Counted from the first letter of the stretch, positions 16,534-24,960 are shown. The stretch: DNA of 64,000 nt from JAJFJD01 sp965228425 (GCA_965228425.1 OZ245815.1:744001-808000), one strand, 5' to 3'. Translations and numbers: made by a program. Notes: a model not told the origin generated them from the letters alone.

Positions 16534-16755
16534 ATGTCGTCCAATGCAATGAAGAAGCCGGCGGATACACAGCCGGAAGCGGAACGAAACCTCGAAGGCA
16601 TCGACCGGCTGTTCGGCCGGGACGTCCGCAGCGCGGGCTGGGTCGTCGATCCGGCGGCCGATGCCCAGGACAGGATGAATGAAATGCGGACCAGCTTTGG
16701 CGAAAACAGGCCCGATCCGGCGATGATCTGGGCGCTGCGCGGCCGGCGCCGGTAA
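16534..16755 (+). CDS. Small hypothetical protein between leuC1 and leuD
   Basis: A 73-residue hydrophilic ORF starting at the ATG at 16534, two bases after the leuC1 stop and 19 bases before leuD. It contains a helix-like first half (AERNLEGIDRLFGRDVRSAGW) and ends DPAMIWALRGRRR. There is no signal peptide, cysteine pair or known motif. The tight spacing in both directions, and a third-position GC pattern like the neighbours, argue that it is translated. I do not recognise the family. A role in assembly or regulation of the isomerase is only a guess from position. Confidence 0.55.
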   Translation: MSSNAMKKPADTQPEAERNLEGIDRLFGRDVRSAGWVVDPAADAQDRMNEMRTSFGENRPDPAMIWALRGRRR

Positions 16756-16774
16756 GCGGATAGGAGAGGCGAGC

Positions 16775-17386
16775 ATGGAAAAATTCACGAAATTGTCGGG
16801 CGTCGCGGCGCCGATGGACATGATCAACATCGATACCGATCAGATCATTCCGAAACTGCATCTCCGCACGATCAAGCGGACCGGCCTCGGCAAGGTCCTG
16901 TTCGACGAGCTGCGCTTCACGCCGGACGGCGATGAGATTCCCGAGTTCATTCTGAACCAGGAACCGTACCGCCAGACCAAGATCATCGTCGCCGGCGACA
17001 ACTTCGGCTGCGGCTCGTCGCGCGAGCACGCGCCCTGGGCCTTGTTGGACTTCGGTGTCCGCTGCGTCATCTCGACCAGCTTCGCCGACATCTTCTACAA
17101 CAACTGTTTCAAGAACGGCATCCTGCCGGTCACCGTGACCAAGGATCAATTGGACGCGCTGATGGCGGACGCCTCGGACCGCGAGAATCCCGAACTTACC
17201 GTCGACCTGGAAACCCAGACCATCACGCGACCGAACGGCGCTACCGTGTCGTTCGAGATCGACGAGTTCCGCCGCGAGTGCTTGCTGAACGGGCTCGACG
17301 ACATCGGCCTCACGCTGCAGAAGGTCGAGAAGATCGACGGCTTCGAGGCGCAGCAGCGCGAGAGCCAGCCCTGGCTGTACCGCTAG
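16775..17386 (+). CDS. leuD: 3-isopropylmalate dehydratase small subunit
   Basis: A 203-residue small subunit (aconitase swivel domain) that completes the isopropylmalate isomerase active site. The motifs PMDMINIDTDQIIPK near the start, VAGDNFGCGSSREHAPWAL in the middle and the FADIFYNNCFKNGILP segment are canonical for the bacterial LeuD type. AGGAGAGGCGAGC gives a strong ribosome site. It is the only small subunit in the locus, so the three large subunits at 15128, 17408 and 18822 would have to share it or use small subunits encoded elsewhere. Confidence 0.97.
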   Translation: MEKFTKLSGVAAPMDMINIDTDQIIPKLHLRTIKRTGLGKVLFDELRFTPDGDEIPEFILNQEPYRQTKIIVAGDNFGCGSSREHAPWALLDFGVRCVISTSFADIFYNNCFKNGILPVTVTKDQLDALMADASDRENPELTVDLETQTITRPNGATVSFEIDEFRRECLLNGLDDIGLTLQKVEKIDGFEAQQRESQPWLYR

Positions 17387-17407
17387 GCCCGCGGCAGGAC
17401 GAACGCG

Positions 17408-18817
17408 ATGGCCACACCCCGCACCCTGTTCGACAAGATTTGGGATAGCCATCTTGTCGATACCCTCGATGATGGGCTGAACATCCTCTATATCGACCGG
17501 CATCTTCTGCATGAGGTGCTGTCGCCGCAGGCCTTCGAAGGGCTGCGGATGGAAGGCCGCACGGTGCGCCGCACCGAAGCGACGCTCGCCGTCGCCGATC
17601 ACAACGTGCCGACGACGGACCGCAGCAAGGGCATCGAAGACCCGGAATCGCGTCTGCAGGTCGAGACGCTCAGCATCAACTGCAAGGAATTCGGCGTGCC
17701 GATCTTCGACATGCTGGATCCGCGGCAGGGCATCGTCCATGTCATCGGGCCGGAGCAAGGGTTCACGCTGCCCGGCACGACGGTCGTGTGTTGCGACAGC
17801 CATACCGCGACCCATGGCGCGTTCGGCGCGCTGGCCTTCGGGATCGGCACGTCCGAGGGCGAGCATGTGTTGGCGACGCAGACGCTGCGCACCTCCAAGC
17901 CCAAGAACATGCGGGTGCTGATCGACGACCCGCTGCCGGTGGGCTGCACCGGCAAGGATTTGATCCTCGCCATCATCGGCGAGATCGGCACCGCCGGCGG
18001 GACCGGTCATGTCATCGAATTCTGCGGCCAGGCGATCCGCGACCTGTCCATGGAAGGGCGAATGACGGTCAGTAACATGACCATCGAGGGCGGCGCCCGG
18101 GCCGGTCTGATCGCGCCGGACGAGAAGACGTTCGAATACCTCAAGGGCCGCCCGATGGCGCCGAAGGGCGCGCAATGGGAAGCCGCCGTCGCCTATTGGA
18201 AGACGTTGCCGTCGGACGAAGGGGCGGTTTACGACCGCGAAATCACGATCGACGTCGCCAATATCGCGCCGCAGGTGACCTGGGGCACCAGTCCCGAGGA
18301 CGTGGTGCCGATCACCGGCCGCGTGCCGGACCCGAAGGACGCGGAAAGCGACGCCAAGCGCAGCGCGATGAAGCGGTCGCTCGAGTATATGGGCCTCGTC
18401 CCGGGTACGCCGATGACCGACATTGAAATCGACAATGTCTTTATCGGATCCTGCACCAACAGCCGGATCGAGGACCTGCGGGCGGCGGCGGATATCGTCA
18501 AGGGCCGCAAGGTCGCCGACCGGGTCAGCGCGATGGTCTCGCCGGGATCGACGATCATCAAGGAACAGGCGGAAGACGAAGGCCTCGACCGGATCTTCGT
18601 CGAGGCTGGGTTCGAATGGCGCGAGGCCGGCTGTTCCATGTGCCTCGGCATGAACCCGGACCGGGTGCCGGCCGGCAAACGCTGTGCGTCCACCTCGAAC
18701 CGCAATTTCGAGGGTCGGCAGGGTCGCGACGCCCGCACCCATTTGGTCAGCCCGGCGATGGCGGCGGCGGCGGCGGTCCATGGCCGTCTCGTCGACGTGC
18801 GCGACGCCGACGTCTAA
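17408..18817 (+). CDS. 3-isopropylmalate dehydratase large subunit paralogue, copy 2
   Basis: A 469-residue LeuC-like protein with intact cluster cysteines (SCTNSRIED, GCSMC) and near-complete conservation of the fold. Two normally invariant active-site stretches are changed. CGDSHTATHG is CCDSHTATHG here, placing an extra Cys beside the active-site cysteine. GIGTSEVEH is GIGTSEGEH. The N-terminus MATPRTLFDKIWDSHLVD is typical. AGGACGA lies upstream of the ATG, 21 bases after leuD. Possible explanations are a shifted substrate range, a modified cluster environment or relaxed selection. It is followed after 4 bases by copy 3. Confidence 0.9.
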   Translation: MATPRTLFDKIWDSHLVDTLDDGLNILYIDRHLLHEVLSPQAFEGLRMEGRTVRRTEATLAVADHNVPTTDRSKGIEDPESRLQVETLSINCKEFGVPIFDMLDPRQGIVHVIGPEQGFTLPGTTVVCCDSHTATHGAFGALAFGIGTSEGEHVLATQTLRTSKPKNMRVLIDDPLPVGCTGKDLILAIIGEIGTAGGTGHVIEFCGQAIRDLSMEGRMTVSNMTIEGGARAGLIAPDEKTFEYLKGRPMAPKGAQWEAAVAYWKTLPSDEGAVYDREITIDVANIAPQVTWGTSPEDVVPITGRVPDPKDAESDAKRSAMKRSLEYMGLVPGTPMTDIEIDNVFIGSCTNSRIEDLRAAADIVKGRKVADRVSAMVSPGSTIIKEQAEDEGLDRIFVEAGFEWREAGCSMCLGMNPDRVPAGKRCASTSNRNFEGRQGRDARTHLVSPAMAAAAAVHGRLVDVRDADV

Positions 18818-18821
18818 GCCG

Positions 18822-20234
18822 ATGGCCGACGCCCCACGCACGCTGTTCGATAAGATCTGGCAGGCGCATGTGGTGTCGCCGCCCGAATCCGACGGCACGG
18901 CGGTGATCTACATCGACCGTCATCTCATCCACGAAGGATCGACGCCACAGGCGTTCGAAGGGTTGCGCCTGGCCGGTCTGCCGGTGCGTCGCCCCGACGC
19001 GACGATGGCGGTGGTCGATCACGTGGTGCCGACGATCGACCGTGCCGCCGGGATCGCGGAGGAAACCTCCCGCGCCATGGTGGAGGCGATGGTGCAGAAC
19101 TGCGCCGACTTCGGGATCGAGCTGTACGACATGTTCGATCCGCGGCAGGGGATCGTGCATGTAGTCGGGCCGGAGCAGGGCTTCACCTTGCCGGGTATGA
19201 CGCTGGTCTGTGGCGACAGCCATACGGCCACGCATGGCGCCTTCGGCGTACTCGCCTTCGGCATCGGCACATCCGAGGTCGAGCATGTGCTGGCGACCCA
19301 GACCCTGTTGCAACAGCCGATGAAGACGATGCGCATTACCGTCGAAGACGCGTTGCCGGCCGGGTGCACGGGCAAGGACCTGGTGCTGGCGATCATCGGC
19401 AAGATCGGTGCCGCCGGCGGTACCGGCTACACTATCGAGTATGCCGGGCCGGGTATCGAGGCGCTGTCCATGGAAGGACGCATGACCGTCTGCAACATGA
19501 CGATCGAAGCCGGCGCGCGCGCCGGAATGATCGCGCCCGACGACAAGACGTTCGAGTATTTGAAGGGCCGCCCCTTCGCACCGCAGGGCGACGACTGGGA
19601 GCGCGCCGTTGCGGCTTGGCGGCAGCTGCCCACCGACATCGGCGCCCGTTTCGATCGCGAGGTTCGGTTGAACGGCTCTGATATCGTGCCGCAGGTGACC
19701 TGGGGCACGAGCCCCGAAGATGTCGCGCCGGTGACCGGTGTCGTGCCGGATCCAAAGGATGCGCCGAGCGAGGGCAAACGCCAGTCGATGCGCCGGGCGC
19801 TCGACTATATGGGGCTCACCGCCGGCACGCCGATCGCGGAGATTCCGGTCGACCGCGTGTTCATCGGATCCTGCACCAACAGCCGGATCGAGGATTTGCG
19901 CGCGGCGGCCGCCGTCGCTGCGGGCGGGCGTGTCGCCGAGACTGTGAAAGCCATGGTGGTGCCGGGGTCCGGGCAGGTGAAGGCTGCCGCCGAGGCGGAG
20001 GGGCTTCACCGGGTTTTTCAGGAGGCCGGTTTCGAATGGCGCGAGCCCGGTTGCTCCATGTGCGTCGGCATGAATGACGATTTGATCGCGCCGCAAGAGC
20101 GATGCGCATCCACCTCGAACCGCAACTTCGAAGGGCGGCAGGGGCGCGGCGGGCGGACCCATCTGGTCAGCCCGGCCATGGCGGCGGCGGCCGCGCTGAC
20201 TGGGCGGTTCACCGACGTGCGCGACATGGTATAG
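18822..20234 (+). CDS. leuC: 3-isopropylmalate dehydratase large subunit, copy 3 (most canonical motifs)
   Basis: A 470-residue LeuC with unmodified CGDSHTATHG, GIGTSEVEH, SCTNSRIED and GCSMC motifs. Of the three copies its active site is the closest to the ordinary bacterial enzyme, and it is the one directly upstream of leuB. The ATG at 18822 is only 4 bases after the copy 2 stop with no obvious ribosome site, so translation is probably coupled. A longer in-frame reading back to 18684 lies inside copy 2 and is a shadow. It probably carries the main leucine-biosynthetic activity; this is inferred from motifs and position. Confidence 0.92.
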   Translation: MADAPRTLFDKIWQAHVVSPPESDGTAVIYIDRHLIHEGSTPQAFEGLRLAGLPVRRPDATMAVVDHVVPTIDRAAGIAEETSRAMVEAMVQNCADFGIELYDMFDPRQGIVHVVGPEQGFTLPGMTLVCGDSHTATHGAFGVLAFGIGTSEVEHVLATQTLLQQPMKTMRITVEDALPAGCTGKDLVLAIIGKIGAAGGTGYTIEYAGPGIEALSMEGRMTVCNMTIEAGARAGMIAPDDKTFEYLKGRPFAPQGDDWERAVAAWRQLPTDIGARFDREVRLNGSDIVPQVTWGTSPEDVAPVTGVVPDPKDAPSEGKRQSMRRALDYMGLTAGTPIAEIPVDRVFIGSCTNSRIEDLRAAAAVAAGGRVAETVKAMVVPGSGQVKAAAEAEGLHRVFQEAGFEWREPGCSMCVGMNDDLIAPQERCASTSNRNFEGRQGRGGRTHLVSPAMAAAAALTGRFTDVRDMV

Positions 20235-20329
20235 CGGAACGGACAACACGGCAGGGCCGCCGAGATTGCAATCGACCGGGCAAACCCAGAAGTCGAAGGC
20301 CGACCCACCGGCAGGCAAGGAGCGAGAAT

Positions 20330-21448
20330 ATGGTTGCGAGTGCGAACAAGAAACTGGTGGTTCTTCCCGGCGACTATGCCGGCCCCGAGGTGATGGACCA
20401 GGTGTTGCGCGTGGTGCACTGGATGGAGTCGCGCCGGGCCGTGGCGTTCGATTTGGACCAACGGTCGATCGGCGGGGCGTCCTATGACGAGCACGGCACC
20501 CCGCTGACGGACGACACGCTGGCGGCGGCGAAGGCGTCCGACGCCGTGCTGCTGGGCGCGATCGGCGGCCCGAAATACGACGGCCTGTCGCGCGAGAACC
20601 GCCCGGAGGCGGGGCTGCTGAAGCTGCGCAAGGAAATGGATCTGTTCGCGAATCTGCGGCCCGTCGTGACCTTCGACGCGCTGATCGATGCGTCGTCGCT
20701 TAAGCCGGAAATCGTGAAAGGGCTCGACATCATGTTCGTGCGCGAACTGACCTCCGGCATCTATTTCGGTGAGCCGCGCGGCATCGAAACCCTGCCCGAC
20801 GGCACGCGCCGCGCGGTGGATACCCAAGTCTACACCGAAGGGGAAATCCGCCGGGTCGCCGAGGTGGCATTCGAGCTGGCCCGGAAACGGCGCAACAAGG
20901 TGCATTCGGTAGAGAAAGAGAACGTGATGGCGACCGGCGTGTTGTGGCGCGAAATCGTGACCGACCTGCATAAGGAAAAATTTCAGGACGTCGAACTCGA
21001 GCACATGTATGCGGACAACTGCGGCATGCAGTTGGTACGGGACCCGAAACAGTTCGACGTCATCGTGACGGACAATCTGTTCGGCGACCTGTTGTCGGAC
21101 TGCGCGTCGATGCTGCCGGGTTCCCTCGGCATGTTGCCGTCCGCGTCGCTGGGCGCGCCCGACGAGACCGGCCGGCGGCTCGCGATGTATGAACCGATCC
21201 ATGGCAGCGCGCCCGACATCGCCGGCAAAGGGGTCGTCAACCCGCTCGCGGCGATCCTCAGCTACGCGATGTTGCTGCGTTACTCCTTCGATATGGAGGA
21301 CGAAGCGGCGTTGATCGAACAGGCGGTGCAGGATGTGCTGGGCGGGGGAATCCGGACCGCCGATATCATGTCGCAGGGCATGGCCAAGGTCTCGACCGGC
21401 GTGATGGGCGACGCATTGCTGAAGCAGCTCGATAAGCTGGCAGGATAG
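20330..21448 (+). CDS. leuB: 3-isopropylmalate dehydrogenase
   Basis: A 372-residue NAD-dependent decarboxylating dehydrogenase of leucine biosynthesis. The motifs are LPGDYAGPEVM at the N-terminus, LLGAIGGPKYD near residue 80, the substrate-binding LRKEMDLFANLRP, RELTSGIYFGEPRG, and the C-terminal GSAPDIAGKGVVNPLA. The loop reads LPGDYAGPE where most LeuB proteins have GDGIGPE, a minor variation. I start at the ATG at 20330, preceded by AAGGAG at 7 bases. It completes the isopropylmalate locus; leuA is not in the window. Confidence 0.97.
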   Translation: MVASANKKLVVLPGDYAGPEVMDQVLRVVHWMESRRAVAFDLDQRSIGGASYDEHGTPLTDDTLAAAKASDAVLLGAIGGPKYDGLSRENRPEAGLLKLRKEMDLFANLRPVVTFDALIDASSLKPEIVKGLDIMFVRELTSGIYFGEPRGIETLPDGTRRAVDTQVYTEGEIRRVAEVAFELARKRRNKVHSVEKENVMATGVLWREIVTDLHKEKFQDVELEHMYADNCGMQLVRDPKQFDVIVTDNLFGDLLSDCASMLPGSLGMLPSASLGAPDETGRRLAMYEPIHGSAPDIAGKGVVNPLAAILSYAMLLRYSFDMEDEAALIEQAVQDVLGGGIRTADIMSQGMAKVSTGVMGDALLKQLDKLAG

Positions 21449-21556
21449 GACGCGGCTCATGATTTGTTTATCGATTTGTAACCAAATTCGGGGTTTTCTT
21501 TGACGGTGCGAGCGCGTAGGATCGTGCCGTTCGCTCAACATTTAGGGGTGTGCGAG

Positions 21557-21718
21557 ATGCGTATTGTGTTCGCTTCGATTTTGACGTCGATATTCTTTGC
21601 CGCGTCGGCGGTGACCACGGTCGCCTGCCCGATGGCTGGTCATTCCGAGCAGAAGACCGTTATGACCGAGACGCCGACGCAGACTCCGATGCCGGATAAG
21701 TCCAAATCCGGCGGGTAA
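21557..21718 (+). CDS. Small exported protein
   Basis: A 53-residue product. Residues 1-22 are a Sec-type signal peptide (MRIVFASILTSIFFAASAV) with a likely cleavage near the ACP segment, leaving about 30 polar residues rich in Thr, Met, Pro and Lys with a single Cys. I start at the ATG at 21557, with AGGGG 8 bases upstream; an in-frame GTG-type extension to 21500 would bury the signal peptide. A strong terminator follows at 21779. I do not recognise a family. A weak CtrA-like sequence (TTTA-N7-GTAAC) lies about 80 bases upstream. Confidence 0.5.
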   Translation: MRIVFASILTSIFFAASAVTTVACPMAGHSEQKTVMTETPTQTPMPDKSKSGG

Positions 21719-21778
21719 CAGGGCCGGCATATGCCGTCGGCCCATCCTGGCGCCGGCGGTTTTCCTTTAGGAAGTTGT

Positions 21779-21813
21779 AACCGCGGAGCGTACAGGTTTC
21801 TCCGCGGTTTTTT
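21779..21813 (+). terminator. Rho-independent terminator
   Basis: A perfect 10-bp stem AACCGCGGAG/CTCCGCGGTT with an 11-base loop runs straight into a run of six T. It lies after the small exported protein gene and before asd. Confidence 0.85.
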
Positions 21814-21931
21814 CGTGCGCCGTACATCGCGTTGCAATCGATGTGTCGTGCGCCTACATAAAGCCGCATGTCTAAACGAGCCGTCCGGCCGCGGGCCGGC
21901 GGCGGTACGATGAAGTGATGGAGCCTTGACG

Positions 21932-22960
21932 ATGGGTTATCGCGTGGCGGTTATGGGCGCGACCGGCAATGTCGGTCGCGAGATATTGGAAATCCTGGCG
22001 GAACGCGCGTTTCCGGCGGATGAAGTGGTGGCGCTGGCGTCCGAGCGGTCGGTCGGCAAAGAAGTGTCCTACGGCGATTCGAAAACGTTGAAGGTCGTCA
22101 ACCTGGCGGATTTCGATTTCACGGGGATCGATCTGGTCCTGTCGTCGGCCGGCGCATCCGTCTCGAAGGTACACGCGCCGCGCGCGGCCGAGGCGGGCGC
22201 CGTCGTCATCGACAACACGTCCTTCTTCCGGATGGACCCGGACGTGCCGCTGGTCGTGCCCGAGGTGAACGAAGAGGCGCTTGCCGATTACGGCAAGAAG
22301 AACATCGTCGCCAACCCCAACTGCTCGACCATGCAGATGGTCGTCGCCTTGAAGCCGTTGCATGACCTGGCCGGCATCCGCCGGGTCGTGGTCTCGACCT
22401 ATCAGTCGGTCTCGGGCGCCGGCAAGTCCGGAATGGATGAGTTGTTCAATCAAACGCGCGACATCTACATGAACGAGCTGGCAAAGCCGGACCAGTTCAC
22501 CAAACAGATCGCGTTCAACGTCATTCCCCATATCGATGTCTTCATGGAAGATGGTTCGACCAAGGAAGAATGGAAGATGATGGTCGAGACCAAGAAAATC
22601 CTCGATCCGAAGATCAAGGTGTCCGCGACTTGCGTTCGGGTGCCGGTCTTCGTCGGTCATGCCGAGGCGGTCAATCTCGAATTCGACCGGCCGATCACCG
22701 TCGAGGACGCCCGCGAGGCGCTGCGCGATTCGCTCGGTGTCGTGGTTGTCGACGAGCGTGAGGACGGTGGGTACGTCACGCCGAAGGAATCGACCGGCGA
22801 GGACGCGGTCTTCGTCAGCCGGTTGCGGGAAGACCCGACCGTCGAGAACGGTCTGGTGATGTGGATCGTGTCGGACAATCTGCGGAAAGGGGCCGCGCTG
22901 AACACGGTGCAGATCGCCGAAGCGCTGATCGGCGGGTACCTGCAGCGGAAAGCGGCGTAA
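21932..22960 (+). CDS. asd: Aspartate-semialdehyde dehydrogenase
   Basis: A 342-residue NADPH-dependent enzyme that reduces aspartyl phosphate to aspartate semialdehyde, the branch point to lysine/DAP, threonine and methionine. The nucleotide-binding motif is VMGATGNVGREIL, the catalytic cysteine is C131 in NPNCSTMQM, and the QSVSGAGKSGMDEL segment and the basic substrate site around VRVPVFVGHAE are present. I start at the ATG at 21932 because GGAG is 8 bases upstream; a TTG six bases earlier is less likely. Its product feeds DapF, encoded at 10136 in this window. A hairpin follows the stop. Confidence 0.97.
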   Translation: MGYRVAVMGATGNVGREILEILAERAFPADEVVALASERSVGKEVSYGDSKTLKVVNLADFDFTGIDLVLSSAGASVSKVHAPRAAEAGAVVIDNTSFFRMDPDVPLVVPEVNEEALADYGKKNIVANPNCSTMQMVVALKPLHDLAGIRRVVVSTYQSVSGAGKSGMDELFNQTRDIYMNELAKPDQFTKQIAFNVIPHIDVFMEDGSTKEEWKMMVETKKILDPKIKVSATCVRVPVFVGHAEAVNLEFDRPITVEDAREALRDSLGVVVVDEREDGGYVTPKESTGEDAVFVSRLREDPTVENGLVMWIVSDNLRKGAALNTVQIAEALIGGYLQRKAA

Positions 22961-22972
22961 CCATCAAGTGTC

Positions 22973-22993
22973 GGGCGGGGTTTAACCCCGCCC
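22973..22993 (+). terminator. Terminator-like hairpin after asd
   Basis: GGGCGGGG (22973-22980) and CCCCGCCC (22986-22993) form an 8-bp stem with a TTTAA loop, followed by CTTCTATTTCC. The stem is strong but the T-tract is interrupted. Confidence 0.6.
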
Positions 22994-23046
22994 CTTCTAT
23001 TTCCGACACTCAAATCAATTTGAATGTGTGGTGGCGATTGGCCGAC

Positions 23047-23121
23047 TAAATAATATGCGCGCATAATTTAAGAAAATCCGAAACTGAACTTTAGTCAGTT
23101 ATAATGCGCACATATTATTTA
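23047..23121. repeat. AT-rich inverted repeat between convergent asd and pdxY
   Basis: Arms of 21 bases (23047-23067 and 23101-23121) are inverted copies matching at 19 positions. They begin TAAATAATATG and contain GCGCAT. The left arm includes the palindrome ATGCGCGCAT. A second small inverted repeat, AACTGA/TCAGTT (23082-23100), is nested inside. The right arm contains the pdxY stop codon. The base composition is much more AT-rich than the flanks. It could be a bidirectional terminator or a remnant of a miniature inverted-repeat element. Confidence 0.65.
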
Positions 23122-23955
23122 TCGCAGTTGTACGGCGGTGCGGATCGCTTCCGGATGTAGGATCGCGTCCTGTTCCTCGATCAGCGGCAAGTCCGTCGAT
23201 CCGCGCTCGGCGGCAAGTCCTACCGCCGTGTGGGTTGCGGCGGCGGCATATGCTAACGCGGTCTGCATTTCGGCCTGCTGCAGCAGCCGGCCAAGCAGGA
23301 GCCCCGCGAACAGATCCCCGGCGCCGTAGCCGGGCGCGTCGACCGCCGGATAGGTGACCTGCCATACGGACCCGTCGGCGGAGCCGGTCGTCGCGAGGCC
23401 GTCCTCGGTCTCGATGCCGGTGATGACCACGATACGCGGGCCCTTGGCATGCAATGCGTCGGATGCGGCCACCGCGTCCTCCGGTGATCGGATGGCGATC
23501 CCCGTCAGGTATTCCGCTTCGAATGTATTGGGCGTGACGACATCGGCGGCCGCGACCCCGTCCGTTTTGAAAAAATCGGCAATGCCGTCGGCGACGTAGA
23601 CTTGCCCCTTGTCGCCGATAACGGGATCGCACAAGAATAGCGCATCGGCATTTTGCGCCCGTACCTGCCGCACCGCATCGAGAACCACAGCGCCGGTTTC
23701 CGCATCACCAAGATATCCGGATTGGATGGCGTCGCAATCCGCGAGCAGGCCGTGTTCGTCCAAGCCTTCGATCAAGCCCCGTATCTCCTCGGCCGGCGTC
23801 ACCCGGCCGGTATGGCTCCCGTGGGCGGGATGATTGGAGAACATCACCGTGTTCACCGGCCACACCGGAAAACCCTGCCGCTGCAGGAAGAACGCGCTGG
23901 CGCTGTTGCCGACATGCCCGGCAACGACCGAGGATTGAATGCTCACGATACCCAT
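23119..23955 (-). CDS. pdxY: Pyridoxal kinase PdxY
   Basis: A 278-residue ribokinase-superfamily enzyme that phosphorylates pyridoxal (and perhaps pyridoxine) to make PLP. Motifs are IQSSVVAGHVGNSA near the N-terminus, LCDPVIGDKGQVYVADGI for the substrate lid and metal site, VVTPNTFEAEYLTG, and the catalytic GYGAGDLFAG near residue 210. The start at 23955 gives the common MGIVSIQSSV end; a start at 23982 would add nine residues. The stop lies inside the AT-rich inverted repeat. The gene stands alone and is divergent from the CitE-like gene. Confidence 0.93.
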   Translation of the reverse strand: MGIVSIQSSVVAGHVGNSASAFFLQRQGFPVWPVNTVMFSNHPAHGSHTGRVTPAEEIRGLIEGLDEHGLLADCDAIQSGYLGDAETGAVVLDAVRQVRAQNADALFLCDPVIGDKGQVYVADGIADFFKTDGVAAADVVTPNTFEAEYLTGIAIRSPEDAVAASDALHAKGPRIVVITGIETEDGLATTGSADGSVWQVTYPAVDAPGYGAGDLFAGLLLGRLLQQAEMQTALAYAAAATHTAVGLAAERGSTDLPLIEEQDAILHPEAIRTAVQLR

Positions 23956-24090
23956 AGCCGGCCATGCTAGGCCGTCTTTCACCGGAAACCAATTGCCGAT
24001 GTCTCGGGCCGCCGGACCGTCCAGTCATCGGCCGTTGCGATGCCGCCGCGCGCCGCTATAGTCCCGTCCACCACATTCGGGAGACCCATC

Positions 24091-24960
24091 ATGACCGCCA
24101 TCGACCGCCCCCGCCGCAGCATGCTCTACATGCCCGGCTCGAATGCCCGCGCGTTGGAAAAAGGGCGCAGCCTGCCTTGCGATGCCATCATCTTCGATCT
24201 CGAAGATGCGGTCGCGGTCGACGCCAAAGAAACGGCGCGGACGCAAATCGCCGAGGCCTTGTCCGCCGGCGGTTACGGCGACCGGGAGCTGCTGATCCGG
24301 GTGAACGGATTGGACTCGGAATGGGGGGCGGCCGACATTGACGCCACCGCCGCAATGCCGGCTCACGGTGTCTTGGTTCCGAAGGTCGAGAGTCCGGATA
24401 TGGTCCAGGCGGTCGACCGGCACCTCTGGGAGGCAGGCGCTCCGGCGGCGCAATCGATCTGGTGCATGATGGAAACCCCGCTCGGTATTCTGCGCGCGGC
24501 GGAGATCGCGGCTTCCAGCCCCAGGCTCGCCGGATTCATTCTCGGCACCAACGACCTCGCGCTCGACCTGCGCTGCCGTCAGACGCCGGACCGCCTGCCG
24601 TTCATGACGAGTTTCGGCCTCTGCATTCTTGCGGCGCGGGCGCATGACTTGGCGGTGATCGATGCCGTGTATACGGACCTGGACGACATGGAGGGATTTG
24701 CGGAGGCCTGCCGGCAGGGCCGCGACCTCGGGTTCGACGGAAAATCGCTCATCCATCCGAAGACGATCGAAACGGCGAATGCCCTTTTCGGACCGAGCGC
24801 GGAAGAGGTCGCCTGGGCCCGGAAACTCGTCGCTGCCTACCGCGACGGACAAGCGGAGGGCAAGGCGGTCATCGTCGTCGATGGACAGATGATCGAGGAT
24901 CTGCACGTCCGCGAAGCGCAACGTCTCCTGGCGATGGCGGATACCGTGACACCGTCGTAA
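24091..24960 (+). CDS. HpcH/HpaI aldolase family CoA-ester lyase (CitE/malyl-CoA lyase type)
   Basis: A 289-residue TIM-barrel lyase of the CitE-like group. SMLYMPGSNARALEKG at the N-terminus, the metal-binding FDLEDAVA near residue 31, METPLGI with its ligand Glu at about 128, and SLIHPKTIE near 230 are all conserved. Family members cleave L-malyl-CoA, beta-methylmalyl-CoA or citramalyl-CoA to acetyl-CoA plus glyoxylate or pyruvate. A second, divergent CitE-like gene lies at 46945. The ATG at 24091 has GGGAGA upstream. It is the last gene before the long gene-free region. The exact substrate is not decided by the motifs. Confidence 0.87.
   Translation: MTAIDRPRRSMLYMPGSNARALEKGRSLPCDAIIFDLEDAVAVDAKETARTQIAEALSAGGYGDRELLIRVNGLDSEWGAADIDATAAMPAHGVLVPKVESPDMVQAVDRHLWEAGAPAAQSIWCMMETPLGILRAAEIAASSPRLAGFILGTNDLALDLRCRQTPDRLPFMTSFGLCILAARAHDLAVIDAVYTDLDDMEGFAEACRQGRDLGFDGKSLIHPKTIETANALFGPSAEEVAWARKLVAAYRDGQAEGKAVIVVDGQMIEDLHVREAQRLLAMADTVTPS

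Noticed and set aside
15362..18898. Very long open frame (about 1178 residues) on the minus strand across leuC1, leuD and leuC2
   Set aside because: It is antisense to genes with clear motifs, is Arg/His/Asp-rich, has no domain, and arises from the codon bias of the plus-strand genes. Similar antisense frames cover sucA and sdhA.
21467..21482. CtrA box upstream of the small exported protein (TTTA-N7-GTAAC)
   Set aside because: Two mismatches and a suboptimal second half; mentioned with that gene but not called as a site.
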